Origin: CAYJKB01 sp964370625
GTDB taxonomy: Bacteria; Bacillota; Clostridia; Oscillospirales; Butyricicoccaceae
Length of the DNA: 64,000 nucleotides
Assembly: GCA_964370625.1 (NCBI GenBank)
Contig: CAYJKB010000001.1
Location: 48,776 to 112,775 of the forward strand
Direction of reading: 5' to 3'
Numbering within the stretch: position 1 is the stretch's first letter; each line of letters starts with the position of its first letter. The notes beneath the pieces were generated by a model that saw only the letters and a program-made list of their open reading frames with translations, was not told the origin of the DNA and searched no databases. Shown here in pieces: positions 36,494 through 44,908 of the stretch. The position numbers and the translations under genes are program-made.

Positions 36494-37047
36494 TTGAACA
36501 AATAATTTTTATATTAATGATTGTTGTTGCACTTTTTATAGTAATTGAACGTAATATTAAATATATAATTATAGCTTTAGCTGTTTTTTCACTCTTAGCT
36601 GCTTTTACATATCTGCTATTTCATGCACCTGATGTGGCAATTGCTGAAGCTGTTATAGGAAGTGCTTTGTCAACCATTTTATATATTGTTGCACTTAAAA
36701 AATATAGAACTTTTTACATTTATCTTACATATGGGGAAAATAGCACTAAAAGTGATGTCCAAATGAAACGTGAGGTGCGTGATGTATTATCTCCAATTAT
36801 GCTTTATTGCACAGCACAAGAATTAGAAGTACAGCTAGTGTTTATCAATGAAGAACCTGATAAAATTATTCAAGATCATATATGTGATATGATTATTTAT
36901 AGCAGGAATGATACAATTACAATTTATGGATATAAAGGCGAATATCATATCGATAATATACGTGAAAAACTTAATAGAAATCTTAAAACTGTAAGAGTTG
37001 CATTCGCACTTATGGAATGGGAGGATTTGAATAATGATACGATTTAG
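36490..37047 (+). CDS. DUF4040/MbhD-like antiporter subunit
   Basis: A 185-aa protein. The first 75 residues hold three membrane segments with the APDVAIAEAVIGSAL motif typical of DUF4040/MbhD, which corresponds to a C-terminal piece of MrpA. The remaining 110 residues form a soluble tail (IMLYCTAQELEVQLVFINEEPDKI) that usual MbhD proteins of about 90 aa lack. It overlaps the next gene by 14 nt. The tail may sit in the cytosol and be regulatory; I do not recognise it. Confidence 0.82.
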   Translation: MIEQIIFILMIVVALFIVIERNIKYIIIALAVFSLLAAFTYLLFHAPDVAIAEAVIGSALSTILYIVALKKYRTFYIYLTYGENSTKSDVQMKREVRDVLSPIMLYCTAQELEVQLVFINEEPDKIIQDHICDMIIYSRNDTITIYGYKGEYHIDNIREKLNRNLKTVRVAFALMEWEDLNNDTI

Positions 37048-37693
37048 AATTATATCTGTAATTATTATTGTATTTACAGCGTTTTTCACGATTTTTCTAT
37101 CATCATTTACAACTCCAGATGAAGTTAGGCTTTTATATAATGAAGTTTTGCAAAAATATGCTAGTGAAACAAATGCTGTAAACTCTGTAACATCAATTTA
37201 TTTAAATTACCGAGTTTTTGATACAATATTCGAAACATTAATGCTACTTGTCAGTGTTATGGGTGTTATACATTTTTCAAGACATCATGATGAAGATGAT
37301 GTAAGCGATTTACAAAATACAGTTGCAAATATAAATTTCATAGCTTTGATAATACCTGTTGTTATAATGCTTGGAATTTATCTTATCTTAAATGGACATA
37401 TTTCTCCTGGTGGAGGATTTCAAGGAGGGGCAGCGCTTGCAGCTTCATTAATTTGTATTTACTTAATTAATCCACAAAAACCATTGAATTTTTATAGATA
37501 TGAACGTATGGAAAAAGTGCTTTTTCTATGTATAGCGACATTTGCAACAACTTTTGCAGTATCAAACTTGTTTTTAAGCTATACTATGTTTAATGAGATT
37601 TACTTAATTATTATGAATATATTAATCGGACTTAAAGTATATCTTGGAATTTCTGTAATTTTCTTTAGATTTGTACACTATGAAGATAAATAA
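37034..37693 (+). CDS. mrpB: MbhE-MnhB fusion antiporter subunit
   Basis: A 219-aa membrane protein. The N-terminal 80 residues (NYRVFDTIFETLMLLVSVMGV) match the MbhE-type piece. The C-terminal 130 residues are an MnhB/MrpB domain with NGHISPGGGFQGGAALAAS. The same fusion corresponds to MbhE plus MbhF of hydrogenase-linked antiporter modules. The gene starts inside the preceding one, so translation is coupled. Confidence 0.87.
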   Translation: MIRFRIISVIIIVFTAFFTIFLSSFTTPDEVRLLYNEVLQKYASETNAVNSVTSIYLNYRVFDTIFETLMLLVSVMGVIHFSRHHDEDDVSDLQNTVANINFIALIIPVVIMLGIYLILNGHISPGGGFQGGAALAASLICIYLINPQKPLNFYRYERMEKVLFLCIATFATTFAVSNLFLSYTMFNEIYLIIMNILIGLKVYLGISVIFFRFVHYEDK

Positions 37694-37709
37694 GAAAGGG
37701 GATTTATAG

Positions 37710-38054
37710 ATGGTATTTTTAACAGGAGAAAACACAGCAATTATCTTATTTTTCTTAGGTATTGCAGGAATTGTATCAAGTAGAAGAATGATGAAAACTA
37801 TAATATCAATCGGAATAATGGAAGTTTCAGCTGTATTATTTTTTCTTACAATGTTCTCAAGTACAGATTTAGTAGCACCTATAGGTGTGACTGAGAATGC
37901 AGCAGACCCGCTGCCACAAGCATTAATGATTACAGCAATTGTTATAGGTGTAGCTGTTACTGCGATTTCACTTGTAATGTTCATTAATCTATATCATAAA
38001 TATGGTACTTCTGATTGGGAAAAAGCTAAACAAATTAGAGTGGAGCGATCATAA
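37710..38054 (+). CDS. mrpC: Mrp-type antiporter subunit C (NuoK-like)
   Basis: A 114-aa protein with three membrane segments, homologous to NuoK. It has ADPLPQALMITAIVIGVAVTA, here split as DPLPQALMITAIV and GVAVTAISL, the hallmark of the MnhC family. Ends in a one-base overlap with mrpD. Confidence 0.93.
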   Translation: MVFLTGENTAIILFFLGIAGIVSSRRMMKTIISIGIMEVSAVLFFLTMFSSTDLVAPIGVTENAADPLPQALMITAIVIGVAVTAISLVMFINLYHKYGTSDWEKAKQIRVERS

Positions 38055-39658
38055 TGATAATTTATGCTTTAATATTATTGCCTATTATTTCAGGAATTGT
38101 AATATATGCAATGCCAAAATTTTATACAAAATGGCTTATTTTATTAACTGAAACTTCGCTTGCTATAATTTCAGTTTATGTTTTAGTACAAGTGAGTATG
38201 CATGGTGAAATTCATGCTATATCAGGTAGTGATAGCAATGTTTTAGGAATTTCTTTGATAGCTGATAAAATTTCAGCAATATTCATAGTGCTTACAGTAT
38301 TTCTGTTCTCTATATGCCTTTTCTATGCAAAGTTAGAAACTTATTATAACAGAAAATTTACTATGCTGTTTTTAGTTTTACAAGGATTATTATCAGGAGT
38401 ATTTTTAACAGATGATATTTTTAATATCTATGTACTTCTTGAAGTTGCAACAGTTATTGTTTCAATTCTTATAATGTTTAAAAAAGATATGTCATCTGTT
38501 TTTGATGCGATTATATATCTATTTTCACAAATTATTTGCATGGTGTTTTATCTTTTTGGAATAGGGTATCTTTACAAAATATTCGGCGTGCTATCAATTA
38601 GCAAAATAGCTGAACTTATGCCACTTGCAGACCCTATACAGCTTATATTGCCATACACATTTATAATGACAGGGATATGCCTGAAAAGTGCCTTGTTTCC
38701 GCTTGCAAGCTGGCTTCCTCGTGCACATGGGACACCATCAGCACCATCTGTAGTTTCAGCTATATTATCAGGTTTGTATGTTAAAAATGGTGTTTATCTT
38801 TTGATAGAGTTTAATAATATGTTTGAAGCTGCGATTGATATTTCATTTTTCTTTTTGATAATTGGCATAATAACTGCTGTTGCAGGATTTTCGCTTGCAC
38901 TAATTCAAACAGATTTAAAATTAATATTAGCATTTTCTACAGTTTCACAAATGGGAGTTATTGTTTTAGGTTTAAGTATCAACCATGATGTATCAAATAT
39001 AGGTGCAATTTATCATATTTTGAGTCATAGTTTCTTTAAATCGTTGTTGTTTTTATCAGCAGGTATGATAATACATAGTTATAAAACTCGTGATATTAGG
39101 CAAATCCATGGAGTTATGAAAAAAATGCCAGTGCTTGGAATTTGCACTTTAATAGGATGTCTTGCCATTACAGGTGCTCCATTTTTAAATGCAAGTATCT
39201 CAAAATATTTTATTCAATATGGGGCAAAGGATACAATTATTGAATACATTATAAATATTTTAAACTTTGGTACAACACTGGCTTTTGTTAAATATTCATC
39301 TATATTATGGGGTGAAAGTGAAGAGGGCGAAAAACAAGATACTAATAAGCAAGCTGTTCTTTGCATTTTAGCTGTCGCTTGCTTTTTAGGTGGGATATTT
39401 GGTGTCAATATCATTAATTTTATGTCAGATGTACAAGTCGAGCTTGATATGATTCTTTATTTAGAGAAAAGCATTATTTACATAATAACAGTAGCTTTAG
39501 CTAGTTTGATTTATTATAAAGTATTAAAACCGAATAAAGAAATCTATAAATTAAATCGTAAAGCGCTGAATTTTTTGCAAATTGTAATGGCTATGGTATT
39601 GTTTTTTATTACGATTGCAGTTGTGAATTATGTGAGTATTTTATCTGCAACAGTTTAA
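38054..39658 (+). CDS. mrpD: Mrp-type antiporter subunit D
   Basis: A 534-aa polytopic protein (about 14 segments) of the proton-conducting membrane transporter family shared with NuoL/M/N. Family marks are the conserved Glu in the LLEVATVI stretch, Lys residues in CLKSALFPLASWLPRAHGTPSAPSVV (read in two parts), and ILSHSFFKSLLFLSAG. It is the main ion-pumping subunit here because no full-length MrpA is present. Last gene of the operon. Confidence 0.93.
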   Translation: MIIYALILLPIISGIVIYAMPKFYTKWLILLTETSLAIISVYVLVQVSMHGEIHAISGSDSNVLGISLIADKISAIFIVLTVFLFSICLFYAKLETYYNRKFTMLFLVLQGLLSGVFLTDDIFNIYVLLEVATVIVSILIMFKKDMSSVFDAIIYLFSQIICMVFYLFGIGYLYKIFGVLSISKIAELMPLADPIQLILPYTFIMTGICLKSALFPLASWLPRAHGTPSAPSVVSAILSGLYVKNGVYLLIEFNNMFEAAIDISFFFLIIGIITAVAGFSLALIQTDLKLILAFSTVSQMGVIVLGLSINHDVSNIGAIYHILSHSFFKSLLFLSAGMIIHSYKTRDIRQIHGVMKKMPVLGICTLIGCLAITGAPFLNASISKYFIQYGAKDTIIEYIINILNFGTTLAFVKYSSILWGESEEGEKQDTNKQAVLCILAVACFLGGIFGVNIINFMSDVQVELDMILYLEKSIIYIITVALASLIYYKVLKPNKEIYKLNRKALNFLQIVMAMVLFFITIAVVNYVSILSATV

Positions 39659-39680
39659 CTTGATAGGATTTAATAAAGTA

Positions 39681-39708
39681 TTGAAAAAATATTATAAGAT
39701 GGTATAAT
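39681..39708 (+). promoter_or_regulatory. Sigma-A promoter before the flavodoxin
   Basis: TTGAAA (39681-39686), a 16-bp spacer and TATAAT (39703-39708), 47 bp before the start codon. Confidence 0.7.
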
Positions 39709-39755
39709 GATAATGGTACTTGTAAAAACTTATATAAAACTAAGGAGTGAAAACT

Positions 39756-40151
39756 ATGATGATATACTATTTTTCTAGAACAGGACGAAGCCGTGAAATC
39801 GCAAATTCTATAGCTCAAGCTAAAGGTATTGATGCGAAAGAAATTACAGATGATGAAAACTGGAAAGGTGCATTTAATTTTTTAAGAGGCGGATACATGT
39901 CTACAACTAAAAAAGAGACTAATGCTCATTTTGAAATGCCTAATAAAACTCAAGATATTATCTTAGTCTTTCCGATTTGGGCAAGTGGATTTCCGCCAGC
40001 TGTTCGTGCATTTATAAACGGAGTTGGGCGTGATAGAATTACAGCTGTGCCAACTTCTTTAGGCTCAAAGCTTTCAGACAGAGATGGCTTTGTAGCGATT
40101 TATGACTTGATTGGAAAAGAAATATCTACCCCACAAGAATTATTAAAATAA
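39756..40151 (+). CDS. Flavodoxin-like protein
   Basis: A 131-aa protein of the flavodoxin-like fold. It has the phosphate-binding loop SRTGRSREIANSIA near residues 6-19 and the FPIWASGFPPAVRAFING segment for the flavin side. It is shorter than classical flavodoxins (140-180 aa) and lacks a clear acidic C-terminal part. GTG 39747 is open in frame but lies in the ribosome binding site AAGGAG (39742-39747); ATG 39756 is preferred. It has its own promoter and terminator. Confidence 0.82.
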   Translation: MMIYYFSRTGRSREIANSIAQAKGIDAKEITDDENWKGAFNFLRGGYMSTTKKETNAHFEMPNKTQDIILVFPIWASGFPPAVRAFINGVGRDRITAVPTSLGSKLSDRDGFVAIYDLIGKEISTPQELLK

Positions 40152-40155
40152 ATAT

Positions 40156-40186
40156 TTAAAAATCGTCATTTTATGGCGATTTTTAT
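40156..40186 (+). terminator. Terminator after the flavodoxin
   Basis: AAAAATCGTCAT and ATGGCGATTTTT around a TTT loop, one G-U pair, ending in T. It lies just before the MATE gene. Confidence 0.8.
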
Positions 40187-40216
40187 ATTAGATGAACAAC
40201 GAAAAGAGCGATTAAT

Positions 40217-41608
40217 TTGAAAAAAATAAAAACAACAATAGCACAGGATATTGAAAATAATCCCTTGTGGAAACTTATTTTATTATATTCGATTCCAGCA
40301 ATTTTGAGTGGATTAGTTGGTGCATTATATAATATAGTAGACCAAATTTTTATAGGTCAAAAGCTTGGTATTATAGGTAATTCAGCGACAAATGTAGCGT
40401 TTCCACTTATAACACTTACAACTTCGCTTGCGTTGTTGTTTGGTGTTGGTGCAACTGCGAATTTTAGTATTTCACTTGGGCAAAAGAATATTGAAAATGC
40501 TAAAAAATATGTTGGAGTTATATTAACTTGTATTCCATTTGTTAGCATTATTATCATGTTAGCAACTATTGTATTCACTGAAGATTTATTATGGTTTTTC
40601 GGTGCTACAAATGATAATATTGCCTATGCTACAGAATATACAAAAATTCTTGCATTTGGTTTTCCGCTAACAATGATGGTTATAGGGGCAACACAATTAA
40701 TTCGTGCAGATGGTTCGCCGAAATATTCTATGATGTGTACTATTTCTGGTGCTATAGCAAACTGTTTTTTGAACTATTTGTTTATGTTTATTTTTGATTT
40801 AGGTATTAAAGGAGCAGCACTTGCGACAGTGCTAGGTCAATTATTGTCCTTTATTTTAGTTTTAAAATATTTTTTAAACTTTAAAACTTTTCCACTAACT
40901 AAAAATATGTTTAAGATTAAATTTATAACTATCAAACGCTCTATGTCACTTGGTGTAGCGCCGGCTGTAAATCAGTTTTCAATTACAATTACGCAAATAG
41001 TCCTTAATAATTCGCTTACATATTATGGTGCCTTATCTTCTTACGGGGCAGATATTCCACTTGCTTGTGCTGGGATTATTACGAAAGTTAATATGATTTA
41101 TATTATGATTATGGTTGGTATTGCTCAAGGTACACAACCGATTATAGGATATAATTATGGAGCAAAGCAATATGACAAAGTAATGGAATGTTACAAGAAA
41201 TGTGTAAAATATGGAAGCATTTTTTCTGTTATGTCATTTATAGCGTTTCAGGTTTTTCCTGAAGAAATTACAATGCTTTTTGGGCAAGGCAGTCAAGAAT
41301 ATTATGAATTTTCAACGAAATACTTTAAGACATTTCTGTTTATGACATTTTTAAATGGTATTCAGCCAATTACAGGAAACTTTTTTACAGCAATAGGAAA
41401 AGGTATAAATGGCTCTATCATAGCATTTACTAAACAAATTTTGTTTTTAACACCTTTAATATTAATATTGCCGAAATTTTTCGGAATTGATGGTATACTT
41501 TATGCAGGGCCTATTGCAGATACACTGGCATTTATAGTATCTATGATATTTGTGACAAAGCAATTTAAAATATTGAAAATCATGCAGAAAGAAAAAACAC
41601 ACTCTTAA
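40217..41608 (+). CDS. MATE family efflux transporter
   Basis: A 463-aa protein of about 12 membrane segments, of the clostridial MepA-like MATE group. It has NPLWKLILLYSIPAILSGLVG at the start, GVGATANFSISLGQKN, GIAQGTQPIIGYNYGAKQYDKV in the second half and FFTAIGKG near the end. The start is TTG 40217 with only a weak purine-rich site, so the exact start is uncertain. It is not close in sequence to the other MATE gene of the window. Two-component genes follow. Confidence 0.9.
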   Translation: MKKIKTTIAQDIENNPLWKLILLYSIPAILSGLVGALYNIVDQIFIGQKLGIIGNSATNVAFPLITLTTSLALLFGVGATANFSISLGQKNIENAKKYVGVILTCIPFVSIIIMLATIVFTEDLLWFFGATNDNIAYATEYTKILAFGFPLTMMVIGATQLIRADGSPKYSMMCTISGAIANCFLNYLFMFIFDLGIKGAALATVLGQLLSFILVLKYFLNFKTFPLTKNMFKIKFITIKRSMSLGVAPAVNQFSITITQIVLNNSLTYYGALSSYGADIPLACAGIITKVNMIYIMIMVGIAQGTQPIIGYNYGAKQYDKVMECYKKCVKYGSIFSVMSFIAFQVFPEEITMLFGQGSQEYYEFSTKYFKTFLFMTFLNGIQPITGNFFTAIGKGINGSIIAFTKQILFLTPLILILPKFFGIDGILYAGPIADTLAFIVSMIFVTKQFKILKIMQKEKTHS

Positions 41609-41621
41609 TAATTTCTTAATA
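41604..41621 (+). promoter_or_regulatory. Direct repeat before the response regulator
   Basis: CTTAATA twice (41604-41610 and 41615-41621), period 11 bp. OmpR-type regulators often bind direct repeats with this spacing, so it is a candidate autoregulatory site. Weak evidence. Confidence 0.35.
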
Positions 41622-41688
41622 TGTTAACTACTTTTTAATTAATCTAAATTATGGCAAAATTAAACCATGATAAAGGGGAGGGAAAACG

Positions 41689-42530
41689 ATGAATAACATT
41701 TTAATCTGTGATGATGAAGTAGATATAGTTAATGCACTTGAGATTTATATGAATTTTGGGGAATACAAAGTTTTTAAAGCATACAATGGGAAACAAGCTT
41801 TGGATATTGTACGTCAAAATGAAATTGACCTTATAGTGCTTGATGTGATGATGCCTGAACTTGATGGAATTTCTGCAATGGAGGAAATTAGAACGTTTAG
41901 CAATATTCCAATTATTCTACTTACAGCAAAAAGTGAAGATAGTGATAAAATTCATGGTCTTTACAGTGGTGCAGATGATTATGTTACAAANNNNNNNNNN
42001 NNNNNNNNNNNNNNNNNNNNNNNNNNNNNNNNNNNNNNNNNNNNNNNNNNNNNNNNNNNNNNNNNNNNNNNNNNNNNNNNNNNNNNNNNNAAGATAGTGA
42101 TAAAATTCATGGTCTTTACAGTGGTGCAGATGATTATGTTACAAAGCCGTTTAATCCCGTAGAGCTTCTAGCACGTGTAAAATCTCAACTTCGCAGATAT
42201 ACGAGTTTAGGGTCAAATGTCAAAAAGCATGATACACTGAAAATCGGTGGAATTGAACTTGATGACAAAAGCAAAAATGTCACAGTAGACGGTGAGGTAA
42301 TAAGGCTTACACCAACTGAATACGACATACTAAAGCTTTTTATGAAACACCCAAAACAAGTATTTTCTCCGACAGAGATTTACACAAAAATATGGAGTGA
42401 TAACCCTTTAGGTGCACAAAATATAGTAGCTGTGCATATTAGGCATATACGTGAAAAAATTGAAATTAACCCTAGCGAACCACGATATATAAAAGTCGTT
42501 TGGGGGCAGGGGTATATGCTTGAAAATTAA
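41689..42530 (+). CDS. OmpR-family response regulator, split by an assembly gap
   Basis: The left part codes for a receiver domain (ICDDEVDIV, phospho-acceptor in LIVLDVMMPELDG, then LLTAKSE). The right part completes it (VTKPFNPVELLARV, with the conserved Lys) and adds a winged-helix DNA-binding domain (LTPTEYDILKLFMKHP, then AVHIRHIREKIE and YIKVVWGQGYM). Between them are 100 N and a duplicated 55-bp block. Removing one block and the N (155 bp) restores one open frame of about 228 aa, the usual size. Not a pseudogene, in my reading. It pairs with the histidine kinase 17 bp downstream. Confidence 0.85.
41991..42090. other. Assembly gap with duplicated flanks
   Basis: Exactly 100 N. The 55 bases 41936-41990 are identical to 42091-42145, so the two contigs overlap. 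The N run is probably artificial. Confidence 0.95.
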
Positions 42531-42547
42531 TTTAAAGGGTGGTTAAT

Positions 42548-44632
42548 ATGAAATTTACACAAAATAGTTTAGTGAAGTTTTTGGCATATCTTGCACTTGT
42601 TGCAAGTTTACTTATGGGGTGTGTGCTGTTTTATTTTATCGAAATGTCAACAAGGTATTATGTTTTCGATGCAGATAGTGCAGAGCATATGAGGGAAAAC
42701 TATCTACACCAAAAAGAATATGACATTATGATACAAGATGAAAATGATGTGTATTATGAATATGCAAGAAGTAAAGATTTAAGCAAATATGATGGTGCAG
42801 ACAATCCGTTTTACTATGAAGTTCGTGTGACAGAGGATAGTGGTGCTAAGATTCATGAGCAAAATCTACTTCAAAACGAATATTACACAAGTCATACACA
42901 ATATTTTGAACAATATTACGAAAATCCAAATATTTTGCCGATAGGAATGGTTGTAGATTATGACCCAAACTTAATTATTCCAGAGGACAGGAGCGTTTCA
43001 CCAGATGAACTTTACTCAACTATCAAAGGTATAAACGGTGAAGTTTTCAGAATTTACGAAGACAACATACTTGAAGTAGTTGACCATCGTTCTGTAACCC
43101 AATTTATTGAAATTACGCTTTATTACAAACAAAGCCCAATTCCAGCAGAGGATCTTGCAACCTATGAACAAGATTTAGCAGTCGCTGAAAGACTTTTTGA
43201 ATATAGAACAGTGCTTGTTTTAGCTCCGTTTGCTTTGGGGATAATAGCTATACTTTGTACCGTTTTCCTAACAGTTTCAGCTGGAAAAAAGGCAAACTAT
43301 GACGGAATTTATCTAAACCTATTCGATAGAATACCATATGAACTGCACATACTTTTTATCAGCATAGCTTTAGGTGTTACAGGTAGTTTTTTCTACCACT
43401 ATGATAGTATTATAGCAATAGCAATGGCGACATTATCAATTTTATATCTCCCACTTATGTATATCAGCCTTTGTGCAAGGATTAAAGCACGTAAATTCTG
43501 GGATACAACTATTATTTATGGAATTATACTTAAACCTGTTGTCAGAGTAGTCGGTAAACCATTTAGATTTATGTGGGCAAACCTTAAAGGCAATATTATG
43601 TCAATTCCGTTTGTGGGCAAAGCAGGACTTTTCGGAACAGCTTTAGCTTTTGGTGCGTTGGTATTATCACTAATCGGATTTGCTTTTGGTAGCCCTATTT
43701 TATTTGCACTAGGTGTTATTTTACTTTTTGCAGGTTTGATTTCAATTTGTATGCTAATTGCACTATGGATTAACAAACTTCATTTGTGTGCAAAAAATAT
43801 ATCAAAAGGTGATTATAAAAGCAAGGTAGACACAGACAAAATGCTTATAGAATTTCGTGAGTTTGGCAATGCACTAAACAACATCGGTAGTGGTATGGAT
43901 AGTGCGATTGACGAAAAGCTTAAAAGCGAACGCCTTAAAACAGAACTTATAACAAACGTTTCACATGACATTAAAACACCACTTACTTCGATTATAAATT
44001 ATGTAGATTTATTAAAAAAAGAAGAAATTCAAAACGAAAAAATCGAAGGATATATTGAGGTAATAGATAGGCAATCAGCAAAGCTTAAAAATTTAATTAC
44101 AGATTTAGTAGATGCATCAAAAATTTCAACTGGCAATGTGAAAGTATGCCTTGAAAAACTTGACCTTGCTGTAATTGCAAGCCAAATAGAGGGAGAATAT
44201 AGAGAAAAGCTTGAAACTAAAAATTTAACTTTAATTACAAATTTTCCACAAGATAAAGTGTTGATTAATGCTGATAGTAGACATATGCATAGAATTTTTG
44301 ACAATTTGATGAGCAATATTATTAAATATTCTCTGCAAGGAACACGTGTTTATTTAGAAGTTGTCAAAGATGAAGAAAACGCTATAATTAGCATTAAAAA
44401 CACCTCTGAACATCAGCTGAATATCAAATCTGAAGAATTATTAGAACGTTTTGTACGTGGAGATAGTTCACGCCATACGGATGGAAATGGGCTAGGATTA
44501 TCTATTGCTCAAAGTCTTACTGCTGTGCAAGGAGCAAAACTTGATATTATAATTGATGGTGATTTATTTAAAGTGAATTTAATTTTCGATGTAATAAATC
44601 ATGATAGAGTTACAATTAATTTAAATAAGTAG
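42548..44632 (+). CDS. Sensor histidine kinase
   Basis: A 694-aa membrane kinase. One N-terminal membrane segment (about residues 8-30) is followed by an external domain of about 190 residues. Several membrane helices come next (roughly 219-242, 262-284, 288-310, 360-385 and 387-408). A HAMP-like linker, a HisKA domain with H473 in NVSHDIKTPLTS, and an HATPase domain with NLMSNIIKYS and GNGLGLSIAQSL follow. The frame opens at GTG 42539, but that lies in the ribosome binding site; ATG 42548 is preferred. The signal sensed is unknown. No dedicated target operon is adjacent; the MATE gene upstream is one candidate. Confidence 0.92.
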   Translation: MKFTQNSLVKFLAYLALVASLLMGCVLFYFIEMSTRYYVFDADSAEHMRENYLHQKEYDIMIQDENDVYYEYARSKDLSKYDGADNPFYYEVRVTEDSGAKIHEQNLLQNEYYTSHTQYFEQYYENPNILPIGMVVDYDPNLIIPEDRSVSPDELYSTIKGINGEVFRIYEDNILEVVDHRSVTQFIEITLYYKQSPIPAEDLATYEQDLAVAERLFEYRTVLVLAPFALGIIAILCTVFLTVSAGKKANYDGIYLNLFDRIPYELHILFISIALGVTGSFFYHYDSIIAIAMATLSILYLPLMYISLCARIKARKFWDTTIIYGIILKPVVRVVGKPFRFMWANLKGNIMSIPFVGKAGLFGTALAFGALVLSLIGFAFGSPILFALGVILLFAGLISICMLIALWINKLHLCAKNISKGDYKSKVDTDKMLIEFREFGNALNNIGSGMDSAIDEKLKSERLKTELITNVSHDIKTPLTSIINYVDLLKKEEIQNEKIEGYIEVIDRQSAKLKNLITDLVDASKISTGNVKVCLEKLDLAVIASQIEGEYREKLETKNLTLITNFPQDKVLINADSRHMHRIFDNLMSNIIKYSLQGTRVYLEVVKDEENAIISIKNTSEHQLNIKSEELLERFVRGDSSRHTDGNGLGLSIAQSLTAVQGAKLDIIIDGDLFKVNLIFDVINHDRVTINLNK

Positions 44633-44636
44633 AAAC

Positions 44637-44669
44637 TAGAGGGTGTGCCACTATGCGGCACACCCTCTA
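44637..44669 (+). terminator. Hairpin after the histidine kinase
   Basis: AGAGGGTGTGCC and GGCACACCCTCT, about 12 bp, loop of about six bases. The T run after it is poor, so termination may be partial. The region to 44846 holds nothing else I can support. Confidence 0.65.
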
Positions 44670-44846
44670 AAAGTTAAAGTTATGCACAAGGAACTGCACT
44701 TTTGCAATATAAATAATTAGCCAACATAAATTCCCCTTGCTTTGTATATTACAATAAAGCTATGACACTTTTTTTGTTTTGTAATATCTACTATTTTGTA
44801 TTATGAAATAAATTTCAAGTTTTACATTATAATACAAAAATAAAAG

Positions 44847-44875
44847 TTGATGAATTAATAAAAATTTGATATAAT
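44847..44875 (+). promoter_or_regulatory. Sigma-A promoter before recJ
   Basis: TTGATG (44847-44852), a 17-bp spacer and TATAAT (44870-44875), 33 bp before the recJ start. It probably drives recJ-rel-dtd-MBL-hemZ and beyond. Confidence 0.75.
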
Positions 44876-44908
44876 AAAAGTAATATAAAATAAGAATAGG
44901 GAGAGAGA

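Noticed and set aside
41689..42530. Response regulator pseudogene
   Set aside because: The break is a 100-N gap with a duplicated 55-bp flank. The frame is restored when the overlap is removed.
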